DNA of 64,000 bases, from contig PYSS01000017.1 in assembly GCA_003049465.1 (NCBI GenBank), forward strand, positions 62,001 to 126,000, in the 5' to 3' direction. A program made the translations under genes and the position numbers. How positions within the stretch are numbered: the first letter of the stretch is position 1; each line of letters starts with the position of its first letter. Under the pieces are notes generated by a model that saw nothing but the letters and a program-made list of their open reading frames with translations, did no database searches and was not told where the DNA came from. Source of the stretch: Magnaporthiopsis rhizophila. Its lineage: Eukaryota; Ascomycota; Sordariomycetes; Magnaporthales; Magnaporthaceae. Positions 12,782 to 23,651 of the stretch are shown in pieces.

Positions 12782-13944
12782 ATGGCCTCTCCCACGCCGG
12801 AGTTTCTGAGCAATGTCTGGAAAGAGGGAATCTTCAGTAAGAACATTGAAAATTCAACTTCTACGACCAACTCCGTTCTGCCGCAACACGCTAACCCCAT
12901 CCAGAAAACCGCGTCGCATTCGTGACCGGAGGTGCCGGCGATATCTGCGGCGCCCAGACGAGGGCGCTTGTGTACCTAGGAGCCGATGCCTGCATCATTG
13001 GGCGCAACGTCGAGAAGACGGAGAAGGCGGCCAAAGAGATCGCAAAGGTCCGCAAAGGCGCCAAAGTCATTGGCATCGGAGCCGTCGATGTCCGCAATGT
13101 TGGTTTCCCCTCTCATCTTGACCGCTGCCCCCCTTGGGTCCCAAGGCCGACGGTGATGCTGACACTCTTGCAGTTCGACGACCTGAAACGCGCGGTCGAC
13201 CGTTGCGTCGCCGAGCTGGGAGCCATTGACTTTGTCATGTAGGTTGCGTCATGATAATTCAACCAGCAAAAAATCATCCACTGATTGTCCCCCAACTCCA
13301 GCGCTGGAGCTGCGGGCAACTTCGTCGCGCCCATCTCGGGCCTCAGCCCCAATGGCTTCAAGTCGGTCATCGACATCGACACCATCGGCACCTTCAACAC
13401 GGTCAAGGCGACGATGCCGCACCTGACGGCGTCAGCGGCGCGCAACCCGAACCCGAGCCCGACGGGCCAGACGGGCGGCCGTATCCTTTACGTCTCGGCC
13501 ACGTTCCACTACACGGGCCTGCCCTTCCAGGCGCACGTGGCGGCCGCCAAGGCCGGCGTCGACTCCATCATGGCCTCGGTCGCGCTTGAGTACGGCCCGC
13601 TGGGCATCACGAGCAACTGCATCGCGCCCGGCGCCATCGAGGGCACCGAGGGCATGGAGCGGCTCGCCAGCTCCGCCGTCAGTGCCAAGGAGCGCTCCGC
13701 GGGCATTCCGTCGGGCCGCTGGGGCACCGTGCGCGACATCGCCGACGCCACCGTCTACTTGTTCAGCGAGGCCGGCAACTACGTCAACGGCCACGTCCTC
13801 ACCGTCGACGGCGCCGCCTGGAGGAGGCAGTCTGGCTCCATGGGAGTCGGCCTGGATCCCGGCGCCAAGTACCCTGACTTTATCATCAGCGGCGAGGTCT
13901 CGCGTCACGTCAAGTCGGGTAAGAAGGAGAAGGCGAAGCTGTGA
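12782..13944 (+). CDS. SPS19: Peroxisomal 2,4-dienoyl-CoA reductase (SDR family)
   Basis: Four exons (12782-12836, 12905-13098, 13174-13238, 13302-13944) give 318 aa. The Rossmann dinucleotide-binding motif appears as TGGAGDICG near residue 27, followed by LGADACIIGRN and a mid-domain IAGAAGNF block typical of Decr2/Sps19 rather than classical Tyr-dependent SDRs. The AAAKAGVD segment provides the conserved Lys. The last three residues are AKL, a canonical PTS1 peroxisomal targeting signal. The enzyme reduces 2,4-dienoyl-CoA with NADPH so that unsaturated fatty acids can pass through peroxisomal beta-oxidation. The second intron uses a weak GTTGGT donor; the splice there is supported by family continuity (DVRN-FDDL). 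Fatty-acid induction would be expected but no oleate-response element was identified. Confidence 0.9.
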
Positions 13945-14596
13945 AGTATGGTGGATATCGGGTGTTTGTATGTGTGATTAGAATTGGCGTTTGGGTGTAA
14001 GAGCATGTCTCGTTTTAGGTACTTCCATGTTGTGGGCAGATGTTTGCTAGCCTTGACAATCCACGGCAGGTTCACATGGCAGTGGCCCGACCAGAAACCG
14101 CATGCGGGGACGATAATCGGGTGAAACGCATTCGCTGTTGATTGGCCTGACACACCAGACAGCCTCCTCGGAGAAGCCCTCAAGTGTAGTCAGAAGAAGA
14201 AAAAAAACACTGCAACTCGCCGAATAACCCGCTTCTGCACCCGGCGATCTCCACCGCTCATAGCAGCCGCTCCGCTTCCTCCCCGCTCTGGCAACTCTAG
14301 GAAGTGGTCTGGATGTGACCATTGTGGAGAGCCCATCTATCAGCGCCCTGCACCAGCACCGCGATAGCCAAGATGTTGACTAACCATGATAAACCAAGGC
14401 GCGCCATTTTATTTAACGAGGCGGCGGGACCCCTCTTGATGGGCTTTTGTGACCAGGAGAGCAAGCGATCTCTGCGGACCGCCCCCAGGCGTTGTGTGAT
14501 CTGCCAGCCAGAGCCTTTCCCTCGCAAGTATCTCGTAATACCTGCCTCAAGAGGTGCCAAGGACCCCTCCGTTCACTTGCCCACCCCCACGCAGCC
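13945..14596. other. Intergenic region before the histidine phosphatase gene
   Basis: This 652-bp stretch shows no gene. It should hold the reductase 3' end and the promoter of the following gene. Overlapping frames here have no recognisable motif. Confidence 0.45.
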
Positions 14597-15233
14597 ATGA
14601 ACAGCCTCGTCAAAACGGGCCTCCTGGCCGCCGCCCTCCTGGCGCCGCCCTCGGCCTCCGAGACGGTGCTGGGCGTGTACGTGTTCCACCGGCACGGCGA
14701 CCGCACGTCCAAGTCGACGCCACCAACGCGCATGACCGCCCTGGGGGCCGACCAGGTGTTCCGGTCGGGCCAGCACATGCGGTCGCTGTACGTGGCGGCC
14801 AACGCCAGCAGCCGCATCTCTGGCCTCTCGCCAGACGTGCTGTCGGCACCGCAGCTCAGCCTGCTCAGCCCCGTCGACGCCGTGCTGCAGAACAGCGCCC
14901 AGGTGTTCGCGCAGGCCCTGTACCCGCCCACCGCGGCGGCGGCCGAGACGCTGGCCGACGGGTCGCGCGTGCAGGCGCCGCTGGGCGGGTACAACTACTT
15001 CCCCGTCGAGGCCGTGACGGCGGCCGCGATGGCCAGCGGCGCCGAGGACACCGCGTGGCTGCAGGGCGCCAGCGGCTGCGGCAGGGCCGTCGTCAGCTCC
15101 AACGGGTATTTCGCCAGCGCCGAGTACCTGGCCACGCTAGAGAGCACGCGCGGGTTTTATAGGGACTTGATGCCGGCTATCAACCGGACATTTTCGGCCG
15201 ATGCTGCCAACTTTAAGAACGGCTATGCCAGTG

Positions 15234-15278
<45 letters not shown>

Positions 15279-15298
15279 CCTTTTTTTNNNNNNNNGTT

Positions 15299-15338
<40 letters not shown>

Positions 15339-16239
15339 CCCTTGTCCTGTCCCATGAAAGCACTCCCAGCACTTCGTTCGCGTGAGCCGATAACTGACCC
15401 AAACCACAACACAACAAGTCTACGACCTCCTCAACGTCGCCCAAATCCACAACGCCTCCTACCCCGGCAAAACCCTCATAACCCCGTCCACCCTCCACCA
15501 GCTCGCAACCCGCGCAGACCAGCACGAATGGGGCTTGGCCTTCAACGCCTCGGAACCCGTGCGCGCCATCGCGGGAGCCGTGCTGGCGGGGCAAGTCCTG
15601 CGCGCCCTCAACGCCACTCTTTCTCTTGTTGCCGGCGGCGCCGCCTCCTCAGCACAATCACCACCGTCGCTCAACATCCAGTTCGGCGCCTACGGAACCT
15701 TCGCCTCCTTCTTCGGGCTGGCGCGCCTGCACGAGCTCAACGCCGACTTTACGGGCATTGTGCAGTACGCGAGCAGTCTCGTCTTTGAACTCGTTACCAA
15801 CTCCACTACCGCCCCTGATGATGTGGGAGTGCGCTTCCGCTTCGCCAACGGCACGGCCGGCGAGGACAACCCGCTCGCGGCTTACCCGCTGTTCGGCGCT
15901 GCGGATACCGTCATGCCCTGGCGCGAGTTTGCGCGCGAGATGGCCCGCGTCGCTATTGCGGACACGGCGCACTGGTGCGAGGTGTGCGGCGGCACTACGG
16001 GTGTCTGTGCCGGATCCGGGTCCGGTGCGGGGCCGAATAGCCACGGTAGTGGCGGCGGCAACGGCGGGAGCGGGAGCGGCATCTCGCTGCCCGTGGCGGG
16101 CGTCATTGGCGCGCTCATCACGCTCGTCGTCATCCTCGGCGTTCAGGGGCTGGTCATGGCCCTCGCGGGGCTGCGGGTTGTCAAGACGCGGGCAGCGGGC
16201 GGAGTTGATAGCGCCTCGGACAACAAGGCGACGGCCTAG
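14597..16239 (+). CDS. Membrane-anchored histidine phosphatase (acid phosphatase-like)
   Basis: Two exons, 14597-15230 and 15419-16239, give 484 aa. The protein starts with a signal peptide (about 20 residues, cleavage after SAS) and runs into the catalytic RHGDR at residues 32-36, which holds the phospho-accepting His. Several N-glycosylation sequons follow. A Gly/Ser-rich linker precedes one C-terminal transmembrane helix (VAGVIGALITLVVILGV) and a short basic tail, so the phosphatase domain should face the outside or the secretory lumen. The usual His-Asp proton-donor pair is not obvious; the matching region reads IQFGAYGTFASFFGL, as I recall for a fungal branch of this clan, so activity is uncertain. 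The intron (GTGAGT donor) contains an assembly gap between long T runs, so its length is unreliable, but the joined frame is coherent. Confidence 0.82.
15239..15336. other. Assembly gap flanked by long T homopolymers
   Basis: T runs of about 40 and 37 bases flank eight Ns (15288-15295). All lie inside the intron of the histidine phosphatase gene. This looks like a failed join through low-quality homopolymer sequence rather than biology. Confidence 0.9.
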
Positions 16240-16521
16240 GTAGGAGAGGCAGTGGTAAACAGATCTGGATAACGGTGAAGTAGGGAAAAGCACCAAATGG
16301 TTTGTGCACTCATGCTCAAGGATTTTACAATGCGACATTAATGCGTTGCTCGTTTTCCTGCGTGCAACAGCCTCTCCATACGATGGTCCAGAGAACCCAA
16401 CAAAAGGAAGAAATAAAAAGAAAGTGTCCACACATAAAGTGTCAATCTTGACAGCCGACAAGACATTCAGGGGAGACTATAGAGATTAGTCGTGGTTTGT
16501 TTCCAAATTTCCATGCCAGAA

Positions 16522-18678
16522 TCATTTCAGCCCAAGCTTCTTAAGCATATCATGGCGGTGGTAAAAGCTTCGGATGCGTTTACCCCAGATGTCTGTGATG
16601 GAGTTGAGAATGTCAGCGAAAAAGTTATTCAGTCCACTACTACCTAGGCTCGAGCAACCTCGAAATCCATCAACACAGGCAGACTTACACATGGGGATGC
16701 TCAAAAGGCAGACAACAACCTGGAACGTAGCCAAGGCGTTGAAGACGGGAGTGGCCTTTGTCTGATTTTCCTGGATCCAATCGTAGGCCTTGTAGGTCAG
16801 GGCGTAGCTGAAGATGTTCTTGAATATGATCATGCAGGTGAAGCCCTCGATGGCAAGATCGCCTTTTTGGTCAACGTGTTAGCAGCTGAAAAAAAAAAAT
16901 ACGTCAAGGTAATATTGAATACTATGAGAAAAGAGCATCACTCACGGTACGCATCGACTAGGTAAAGCGACGAAGCAACAGCGCCAACGACCATGCCGGC
17001 AACCACCAGCCCAAAAAAGGCAATGGGCGCGGACCAGTGGAACTTCTCACCCAATAGCCCGTCGGCCGAAATGCCGAACCCGTACAGGCCGGCGCAGCCG
17101 AGGACGAGCTGGGGGATGACGAGGACGATGCGGAACTCGGGCTCGTAGACGCCGCCGTTCCAGGCCGTCATCTTTTTGGCGCTCCAGTCGGAGAGGGCGC
17201 CGGCGATGAGGAAGCCGATGATGGCGCCGACGAAGGCGCCAGTGTAGGCGTAGCCCGTGTTGACCTCGTTCCACCACAGCGGCGGGCCCAGGAAGAACTG
17301 GCCGAGGATGACGCCGATGAAGACGGTCCAGCCGATCATGGTGCCCTGGATCAGCGCGCCCCAGAGGAAGGCCGGCTGCGCAAACAGGACAAAGGGGCGC
17401 GCGAAGAGGATGAAGAAGCTGTCGTCCGTCTTGCGGCCGTCGAAGAGCGCGAGCGACTCGACAAACGTCTTCTTGCGGGGAGGCGGCGGCACCATGTCCA
17501 TGGGCGCGATTTGCGGCGCGCCGCCGCCGCCCTGGGCAGAAGCGTAAGCGCCGGTGATGGCGTCCTCGTCGCGCGGCTTCTCCCCGCTGCTGGTCTTGTC
17601 GGTGGGCGCGTCGGCGTCGGCGGGCGCCAGCGACCGCTCGGCCTGGCCGTTGCGGGCCGTGTTCGGCTTGGAGGCGATGTGCTCGTCCTCGGAGAGCATG
17701 TCTGTGTTGAGAGACTGGTCGCGGCGGAACGCCATCTCGGGGCAGAGGAATATGATGGCCGGCAGGCTCACGGCGCACAGGATGGCGAGGACGTAGAAGG
17801 ACCACCACCAGCCTATGGTGTGGGTCATTTTCCCGACGACGATCGGGGTGGCGAAGGCGCCGCCGAAGACGGCCAGGTTGGTGGCAGCCATACGTTTGCC
17901 GCGTTCCTGTGAAGGATTGTACGGTATATCATTAGTCCACATGTTTTGACGGGAAACCCGCGAGAGTTTTACTCTCTGCCCACCCCACCGCGCCAACGCC
18001 AACCACACGTACGTGAACAAAGTAAAGATCGCCAACGGCGACGTTGACGAGAGCCTCGTAAGGGGCGACGCCAAAGCCCTGGATAACCCTGGCGGCGACC
18101 ATGCTCTCATAGTTTCGCCCGACGGCGCCGGCCCAGGCGCTAGAGATTATGATGATGATGAGGCCGAAAACGAAGGCGTGGCGCTTGCCCCAGATGCGGG
18201 CCGAGGGCACAAAGATGACGCCCATGAGGCCGACGCCCAGCAGGAAGTAGCCCGTCAGCAGGGCGATCTTTGTGAAGTCGAGGCTGAACCATAGCGACAG
18301 CGTGACCGTGTTGGCGGCCAGGATGGGCCCGAGGCAGACGGCAATGGTGGCGACCAGCGACAGGATGAAGGTGATGACATCGCGCCGCCACAGCGGCCAG
18401 TTGAGCGGATCGTTGGGGTCGTCGGACGGCTGCGGCACCAGGATGATGGGCACGTCGCCGCTGCGATCGCACTTGAGCCCCGAGTCGTCCCCCTCGGCGG
18501 CGACCAGCGGGCGGTCCGGATTGTCGAAGTACCGGGTCGTGCCTGTTGGCGGCGGCAGGCGTCAGACGCTACTACCCACTGAAGGATGCATTTTGCGGCT
18601 TTGCTATCTTGCTTGCTTGCTTGCTTGCTTACCTGGCACATGGTCCATGACCTTGTCGTCCAGAACTCCCAAACCCAT
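16522..18678 (-). CDS. Major facilitator superfamily transporter (DHA1/Hol1-like)
   Basis: Five exons (18678-18633, 18542-18013, 17906-16946, 16862-16689, 16643-16522) join to 610 aa. The N-terminal cytosolic part holds the VPQPSDDPNDPLNWP motif that precedes helix 1 in a large fungal MFS branch including Hol1. Six hydrophobic helices follow, then a long hydrophilic loop (residues about 320-410, rich in Asp/Ala/Gly) and a second set of six helices. The RIWGKRHAFV segment matches the loop 2-3 signature of the superfamily. Substrate cannot be read from sequence; Hol1 relatives move polyamines or cations, others drugs. The last exon boundary (CCTAG acceptor) is the least certain. A GCAA tetranucleotide array directly follows the first 5' splice site. 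The 3' end is close to the histidine phosphatase gene (tail-to-tail). Confidence 0.85.
18611..18632. repeat. CTTG/GCAA tetranucleotide microsatellite at a splice donor
   Basis: About five copies of CTTG (plus strand) lie in the first intron of the MFS gene, and the repeat itself forms part of the GTAAGC donor context on the minus strand. Confidence 0.8.
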
Positions 18679-19630
18679 CTTGAAAAGATTGCTCAGAGAC
18701 TACGCTCCAATGCTCGTGTGGTTTGTTTCTCGTGCTTGGAGCGAGATGGAACACATCGGCGTCATATGTCAATGGGCAAGAAACAATGCGCATTGACGTG
18801 CGGCCGTCGGGAGGTCTGTCTCCAAAGAGCAAGCTGCGCTAGCTTGCAGACGCCTACGACTGGGGCGTACAGGAGCGGCATAGTGCAGGTGCCGGATGTG
18901 CATGGCACCGCGCGTATCCGTAAAGAGCCAGGTACGGGTACTGGGCTGCAGTAGATAGGGCTCGGCCTTGCGCACAGCAAGCTCAACATTCGGCGAAGCG
19001 GGGCAATGCGCCCATCATTAAACCTTGAGCCAATGGCCTGGTCCAAAGGATGCCGCCAACTCGATCAACTGATATTCCCGCCGAAAAACGGAGCCCCAGG
19101 TCGTAGCGGTTTCTTTCGGACAATGGGCCGACCTGGCCTCATCGACCGACTTCCATTTGCATCCCCCGTTCCGCGATCCGGAGCCCACAACGGCTTTCCA
19201 TGAGGCTGATGGCCACCTACTTTTCGCTTTCCTTTTGATATCTTGTTCGACTGCCGAAGAGACCCAGCTTGGCACCGAAAGCGATCGGGCGGTAGAGCAC
19301 GCACCCGAGACTCCACAGCGTACCCCATTGCCCCCCACTGCGGGGAGGCCTGGCCGCAACGATCGCCCGATCGCAAACTTGGTTTCCCCAAACATCAATT
19401 GGGATACGACCTTTTTGTTTTATTTTTTCAGTTTCACGGGGCACCGTTGAAAGCCAAAGCAGCGGACTGTCCCGGCGTCGGGGACTTGGAATAGGAGGCG
19501 GGATATTTGATGCAGCCAAAAACACAATAAAGCTCACGCTCACTCAATTAGACTTCCGAAAGCAAATAACAAAGGAGGGGCGGTCTGAATCGACTTCTTC
19601 CGGGACCCCCTGGTCGCTAGGGCGATAGTC
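18679..19630. other. Intergenic region, MFS transporter to DHFR-fold gene
   Basis: About 950 bp without a supportable gene. Overlapping frames exist on both strands, but none shows a domain or splice structure. It should contain the MFS promoter and the 3' end of the DHFR-fold gene. Confidence 0.45.
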
Positions 19631-20233
19631 TCATTCCAAGGGGGTGGTTTGACAGTCGCCGCCGCTTGACCCGTAGATGACCTCGTACCTGCAAATCGCA
19701 ATTCCGCTTGCGAGGATCTCGCTGCCCGTCAGTTGAAGCCGCCGAGATGTCGGCCCCTCGGCGCCTCCTCCTTTCCCTCCGCCGATCATCCTGATGCCCT
19801 GCCCCAGGATCGCAGGGATGATGGCGACCTCGACCGTGTCCACGACGCCCTCGTCCAGGAGGCTCGCCGCCAGGGCGCCGCCGCCGAACAGCCAGACGTC
19901 GCGGCCGAACCGCCGCCGGGCCTCGGCAACCCAGGCGACCGCCTCCGCCGTCCCCGCGAGGACCGTGACGCCCCAAGCGGAAGAAGCGCCAGCCGCCAGC
20001 CCGGTGCTCGTGACGACGGCCACCCGGTCCCTGGGCCGGTTCCTGAGCGGGTTCTGGTCGCCCTGCGCGAGCATTGTCTCATACGTCTTGCGGCCCATGA
20101 TGAAGGCGTCGAATTCAGCGTAGAGGGCGTCGAAGTTGATTGAGTCGTCGGCCGGGATCCAGTCGTAGGACCCGTCCGGCCGGGCGATGAAGCCGTCAAG
20201 CGAGGCGGCCACGTTGTATCGAAGCTTGCCCAT
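19631..20233 (-). CDS. DHFR-fold / RibD C-terminal domain reductase-like protein
   Basis: A single uninterrupted frame of 200 aa. It begins with the family hallmark MGKLRYNVAASLDGFIARPDG, continues with a YDWIP segment and the conserved MGRKTYETML motif, then a Rossmann-like VWLFGGGALAASLLDEGVVD block and the EVAIIPAILGQGIRM strand. This is the pyrimidine reductase/DHFR superfamily (RibD_C), whose members reduce pterin, riboflavin-pathway or unrelated substrates with NADPH. The actual substrate is unknown, and the protein is not the essential DHFR or RIB7 by obvious motif. It has no intron, unlike almost every neighbour, and the family is most common in bacteria, so ancient horizontal acquisition is possible but unproven. 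The C-terminal 15 residues are Gly/Ser/Thr-rich and not conserved. Confidence 0.82.
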   Translation of the reverse strand: MGKLRYNVAASLDGFIARPDGSYDWIPADDSINFDALYAEFDAFIMGRKTYETMLAQGDQNPLRNRPRDRVAVVTSTGLAAGASSAWGVTVLAGTAEAVAWVAEARRRFGRDVWLFGGGALAASLLDEGVVDTVEVAIIPAILGQGIRMIGGGKGGGAEGPTSRRLQLTGSEILASGIAICRYEVIYGSSGGDCQTTPLE

Positions 20234-21069
20234 TTCCTTGGAAAATCTTTGATGGTTTGTCCGTTGTTACCTTTCCAATCAGGGTTTCCTGAAGCATTCC
20301 ATGAGCCTCCAATTGACTTCAATGTGACTTGACGTAGTACCATTTGTCCGGTTTACATGTTTCGGTTTCCGAGGCTAACTCCGCCCCTAGAGGACTTGCG
20401 CTATCGAGATTTGGACCTAGGAAAGGGAATGACGCAAAAGAACAAAGTAGAGGCTGGTTCCGAATTATTCACACAAAAACAAGAACTCCATCAATCTTTA
20501 CAATTTCGGGACCGCTTACAAACACAGCCCGTCGACGTGAATACACGAAAGCCCGAGTCGCAAACGTAGGAAACCCCCATTGCAGGAGGGACACTAAGAC
20601 GCTCACCCATTACTCAGCGCCGCAACAATTCTAGCGCAGGATTGCCCGGAATTTCCCAAACCGGAACCCGCGCGCTCCTGCAACAGGCGGGCGCGCGGGG
20701 CAATTGGTACTAGGTAAACAACATGGCGCCAAATCCCGCGCGGCTCTCGATGCAGCATGTGTGTACCTTGCGTGCTAGAGTAACGGGATTTGGTCTTTGC
20801 GGAGTTTAAGCACGAACTGCATGTCGTTCATGGATTTGTCAAACATCCTCCCGGGACTGGGTGGAGGGGAAGACGATTGCAATGTCAAGATGTATATAAA
20901 GGGCATTGACATGGCTTTTGTGAAGTGAAGAGAAGAGGCTGGCTTCAGACACCAAGCAAAGCATCAACCCTTGAAAGACGACATTGCCTGGAGCAAGACG
21001 AATGAACCAGCCAGCTCCGTAGATATCTCGTATCAACTCAACCTAACGGCATAGACACAGACGACCACC
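20234..21069. promoter_or_regulatory. Divergent promoter region with TATA box for the FMN reductase gene
   Basis: The interval lies head-to-head between the DHFR-fold gene and the FMN reductase gene. A TATATAAA box is at 20893-20900, about 170 bp before the reductase start codon, which leaves room for a 5' leader of roughly 130-150 nt. Nothing comparable was identified for the minus-strand gene. Confidence 0.6.
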
Positions 21070-21775
21070 ATGTCCACTCCCGGCACCCCCGCCAAGATCG
21101 CCGTGCTCGCCATGAGCACCCGCAAGCCCAGGGTGGGCAGCAAGATCGCGGCCCTAGTCAAGGAGACGCTCGAGAAGGAGGCTGACCCGGCCGCGCACGT
21201 GATCAAGCTGGTCGAGGTCGCCGACTTCAACCTGCCCGTGTACGACGAGGAGGTGGTGCCGGCGCAGGTGCCGGCGCAGGCGCAGTTCAAGCACGAGCAC
21301 ACCAAGCGCTGGTCGGCCGAGATCGCGTCGCACGACGCCTACGTGCTCGTCATCCCCGAGTACAACTACTCGCTGGCGGGCGGGACCAAGAACGCGATTG
21401 ATGTAAGTTTTGGCGTGTCCAGACAACCAGCTTATGGAACAACGAGGCTAAAATGTTATCTTGTTGTTTGAACCAACAAAACAGTACCTCTACAGCGAGT
21501 GGATCGGCAAGCCCGCCGCCATCGTCAGCTACGGCATCGGCGGAGGCAACAAGGCGTCGGCGACGGCCAACGACGTGCTGACGGGCATGAAGCTGCGCGT
21601 GGCCGAGACCAGGCCCGCCTTCGCCTTCGCCGGCGGCCTGGGGCCCGACACCTTCGCGGCCATGGCCGGCGAGCTGGGCGACGAGTCGCGCAAGAAGTTC
21701 GCCGACGAGACGGCCGAGGTTGTGCTCAAGGCGTTTGGGGAGATCAAGACGCTGCTGGCGGCTCCTGTCAAATAA
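21070..21775 (+). CDS. NADPH-dependent FMN reductase (Lot6/quinone reductase-like)
   Basis: Two exons, 21070-21402 and 21485-21775, give 207 aa with a clean GTAAGT...ACAG intron. The flavodoxin-like fold is recognisable from the IAVLAMSTRKPRVGSKIA phosphate-binding start, the conserved VIPEYNYSLAGGTKNAIDYLYSEW segment and the IVSYGIGGGNKA motif. Family members are homodimeric flavoproteins that reduce FMN, azo dyes or quinones with NAD(P)H; yeast Lot6 also associates with the proteasome. A stress role is plausible from family knowledge only. The TATA-containing promoter fits an inducible gene. The start ATG follows an ACC ATG context (CACCATGTC). Confidence 0.9.
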
Positions 21776-22805
21776 GGGCTGTCTGTATGTATGTTCTGTA
21801 GCTTGCCTGCTTGCTTGTGATATTCGGCTTTCTGCTTCCGAGTTGCGAGTTAGTGTCTTTGGCTAGAAATCGAGTTCCCATGCATGTCACCCGTCTCCGT
21901 TCGTCGGCCCTACTCGTCGGCTTCCTTGCAGATCTTGGTTCAACTTGTCAAGCCACGGAGGGGCCCGGGAGCAGCGGGCGTTGATCGCCCTGGATGTTCC
22001 AGTTTTTTTTTTGCTAGTCGAGATTGCAATGACATACTGCACGGTGCACTGAGGATTGGAAGGTTGAACCTTGTGACATTGTCCACGTCCCTATCTTTTT
22101 TGACCAAAACCTTCAATTCAATGTCTGCCCACTTTTTGCTACCAAGACAACCTTCCTTCCTTTCTCTTTTGAGAGGTTACATAGCCCCGGAATGGCGGGG
22201 ACAGCCGTGAGCGGTGCGAAATTGATTGAAATGTCGGTTTTTTCTTTTTTGTAACATACGACAGCGGGCATGCAGGTTGCTCCCGTGCGCTGTGAAAGTA
22301 AACCAAAACCAAGCTTCCGCCATTCCGAGACCGTGGTTGGCAGCTGTCTTCATGAAACAGCAAACAGCAGGGCCAATTCAATCGACAACTTGACGCAAAT
22401 GGACAAATTCCAGCTTCTGGCCGCCGCGACCGCCAAGCCTGCCCGCGCTTGCCAAGCAAAGAGGGGATGGGCGCAAAGGAATGGAGCCGTCCTCGGCTGA
22501 AGGCTCGACCATTAATTGCCGATTCCGGGGAGGGAGCAGCCCATTGAACCAAACCCCTGTCAGACCCCCCCCCCCCGGTTTGTTTCTCAAGCAAGGTACC
22601 CCAGCAAGGTACCCGTCCGTCCATCGCACATATCCGTCCAGCCTTCCCCTCGGCCCTGCTCTTTAGAACTTCCATTTTCCACACACGCTCCTTTTCAAGC
22701 AAAGCCTCATCGTAATAGCCACATTCAAAAGCCTCTAGTGTGCACAATCGTTTAAAGCCACCCAAGGTACCTAGCCAGTTCCCCCGGACACACACACTAG
22801 CAGCA
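21776..22805. other. Intergenic region before the CFEM gene
   Basis: About 1 kb with no supportable gene. It has a T run near 22002-22010, a C run near 22567-22576 and a pyrimidine-rich stretch towards the CFEM start. The large minus-strand frame across 22139-22882 lacks any domain and overlaps the CFEM promoter, so it was not called. Confidence 0.5.
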
Positions 22806-23351
22806 ATGAAGACCTCCGCCGTCCTCGCCGCCCTGGCGCTCGCCGTCGCCACCAACGCGCAAACAGCCGGCGACCTGCCCAAGTGCGCTGTAAGTCGGCC
22901 ATCTATCTTTCTTGCACCCGTATCTACAATCGCAACGTGCTAACACAATCTCCTTCCCCATCAACAGCAAGACTGCGCAAACCAGTTCCTACTGAACGGC
23001 ATCGGCAACTGCGGCCGCGACCCCAAGTGCATCTGCTCCAACAAGTCCTTCATCGGCGACATCTCGTGCTGCATCTCCAAGCCGGGAGGCTGCAACGCCG
23101 ACGACCAGAAGAAGGCCATCGTCTACGCCGCCCAGCTGTGCTCGGCCAACGGCGTCACCGTGCCGAGCGAGGTCGTCTGCAACCAGGGCGGCAACAACGG
23201 CACCGCCACCGGAGCCGGCTCGGCCACCGGCACTGGTGCCTCGGGAGGCGCCGCCAACACGGCGCCCCCCAAGTCTTGGGCCCCGCGCCAGGCCGTCGCC
23301 CCTGCTGCTGTCGGCCTCCTGGCTGCTGCTGCCGCCGCGGTGCTGCTGTAA
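22806..23351 (+). CDS. CFEM-domain GPI-anchored surface protein
   Basis: Two exons, 22806-22889 and 22968-23351, give 155 aa. A signal peptide of about 18 residues ends at TNA-Q. The CFEM domain follows, with ten cysteines at residues 27, 31, 43, 49, 51, 62, 63, 70, 86 and 99 and an Asp at 46 in the position expected for the heme-coordinating or conserved CFEM aspartate. A Gly/Thr/Ser/Ala-rich stalk leads to a C-terminal hydrophobic tail (VGLLAAAAAAVLL) after a small-residue omega-like region, consistent with GPI anchoring. CFEM proteins act at the cell surface in heme/iron capture, adhesion, or as effectors in plant-associated species; which applies here cannot be told. Confidence 0.9.
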
Positions 23352-23592
23352 AAGGAAGGGGAGTGCGAGAGGATGGACGTCGCCTAATGGCTGAAGGGTC
23401 TTGTAATGTAACTATTAATTTTGACTCGTTTGCGGCAGTCTACCTTTGCTTGCGTCCAATAATCAAGAATGGATAATCTGATCGTATACAATGCCCGTGT
23501 TTCTGCGTTTATGAATCGGGCTGGTTTGTCTGCGGCTGTCGACTCGGCGTCTCATCAGAGCACAAGTTCCAAGGCTAGAATGGGATTTGGCC

Positions 23593-23651
<59 letters not shown>

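Noticed and set aside
22139..22882. Minus-strand frame of 247 codons upstream of the CFEM gene
   Set aside because: Covers the CFEM promoter and first exon in antisense and has no recognisable domain.
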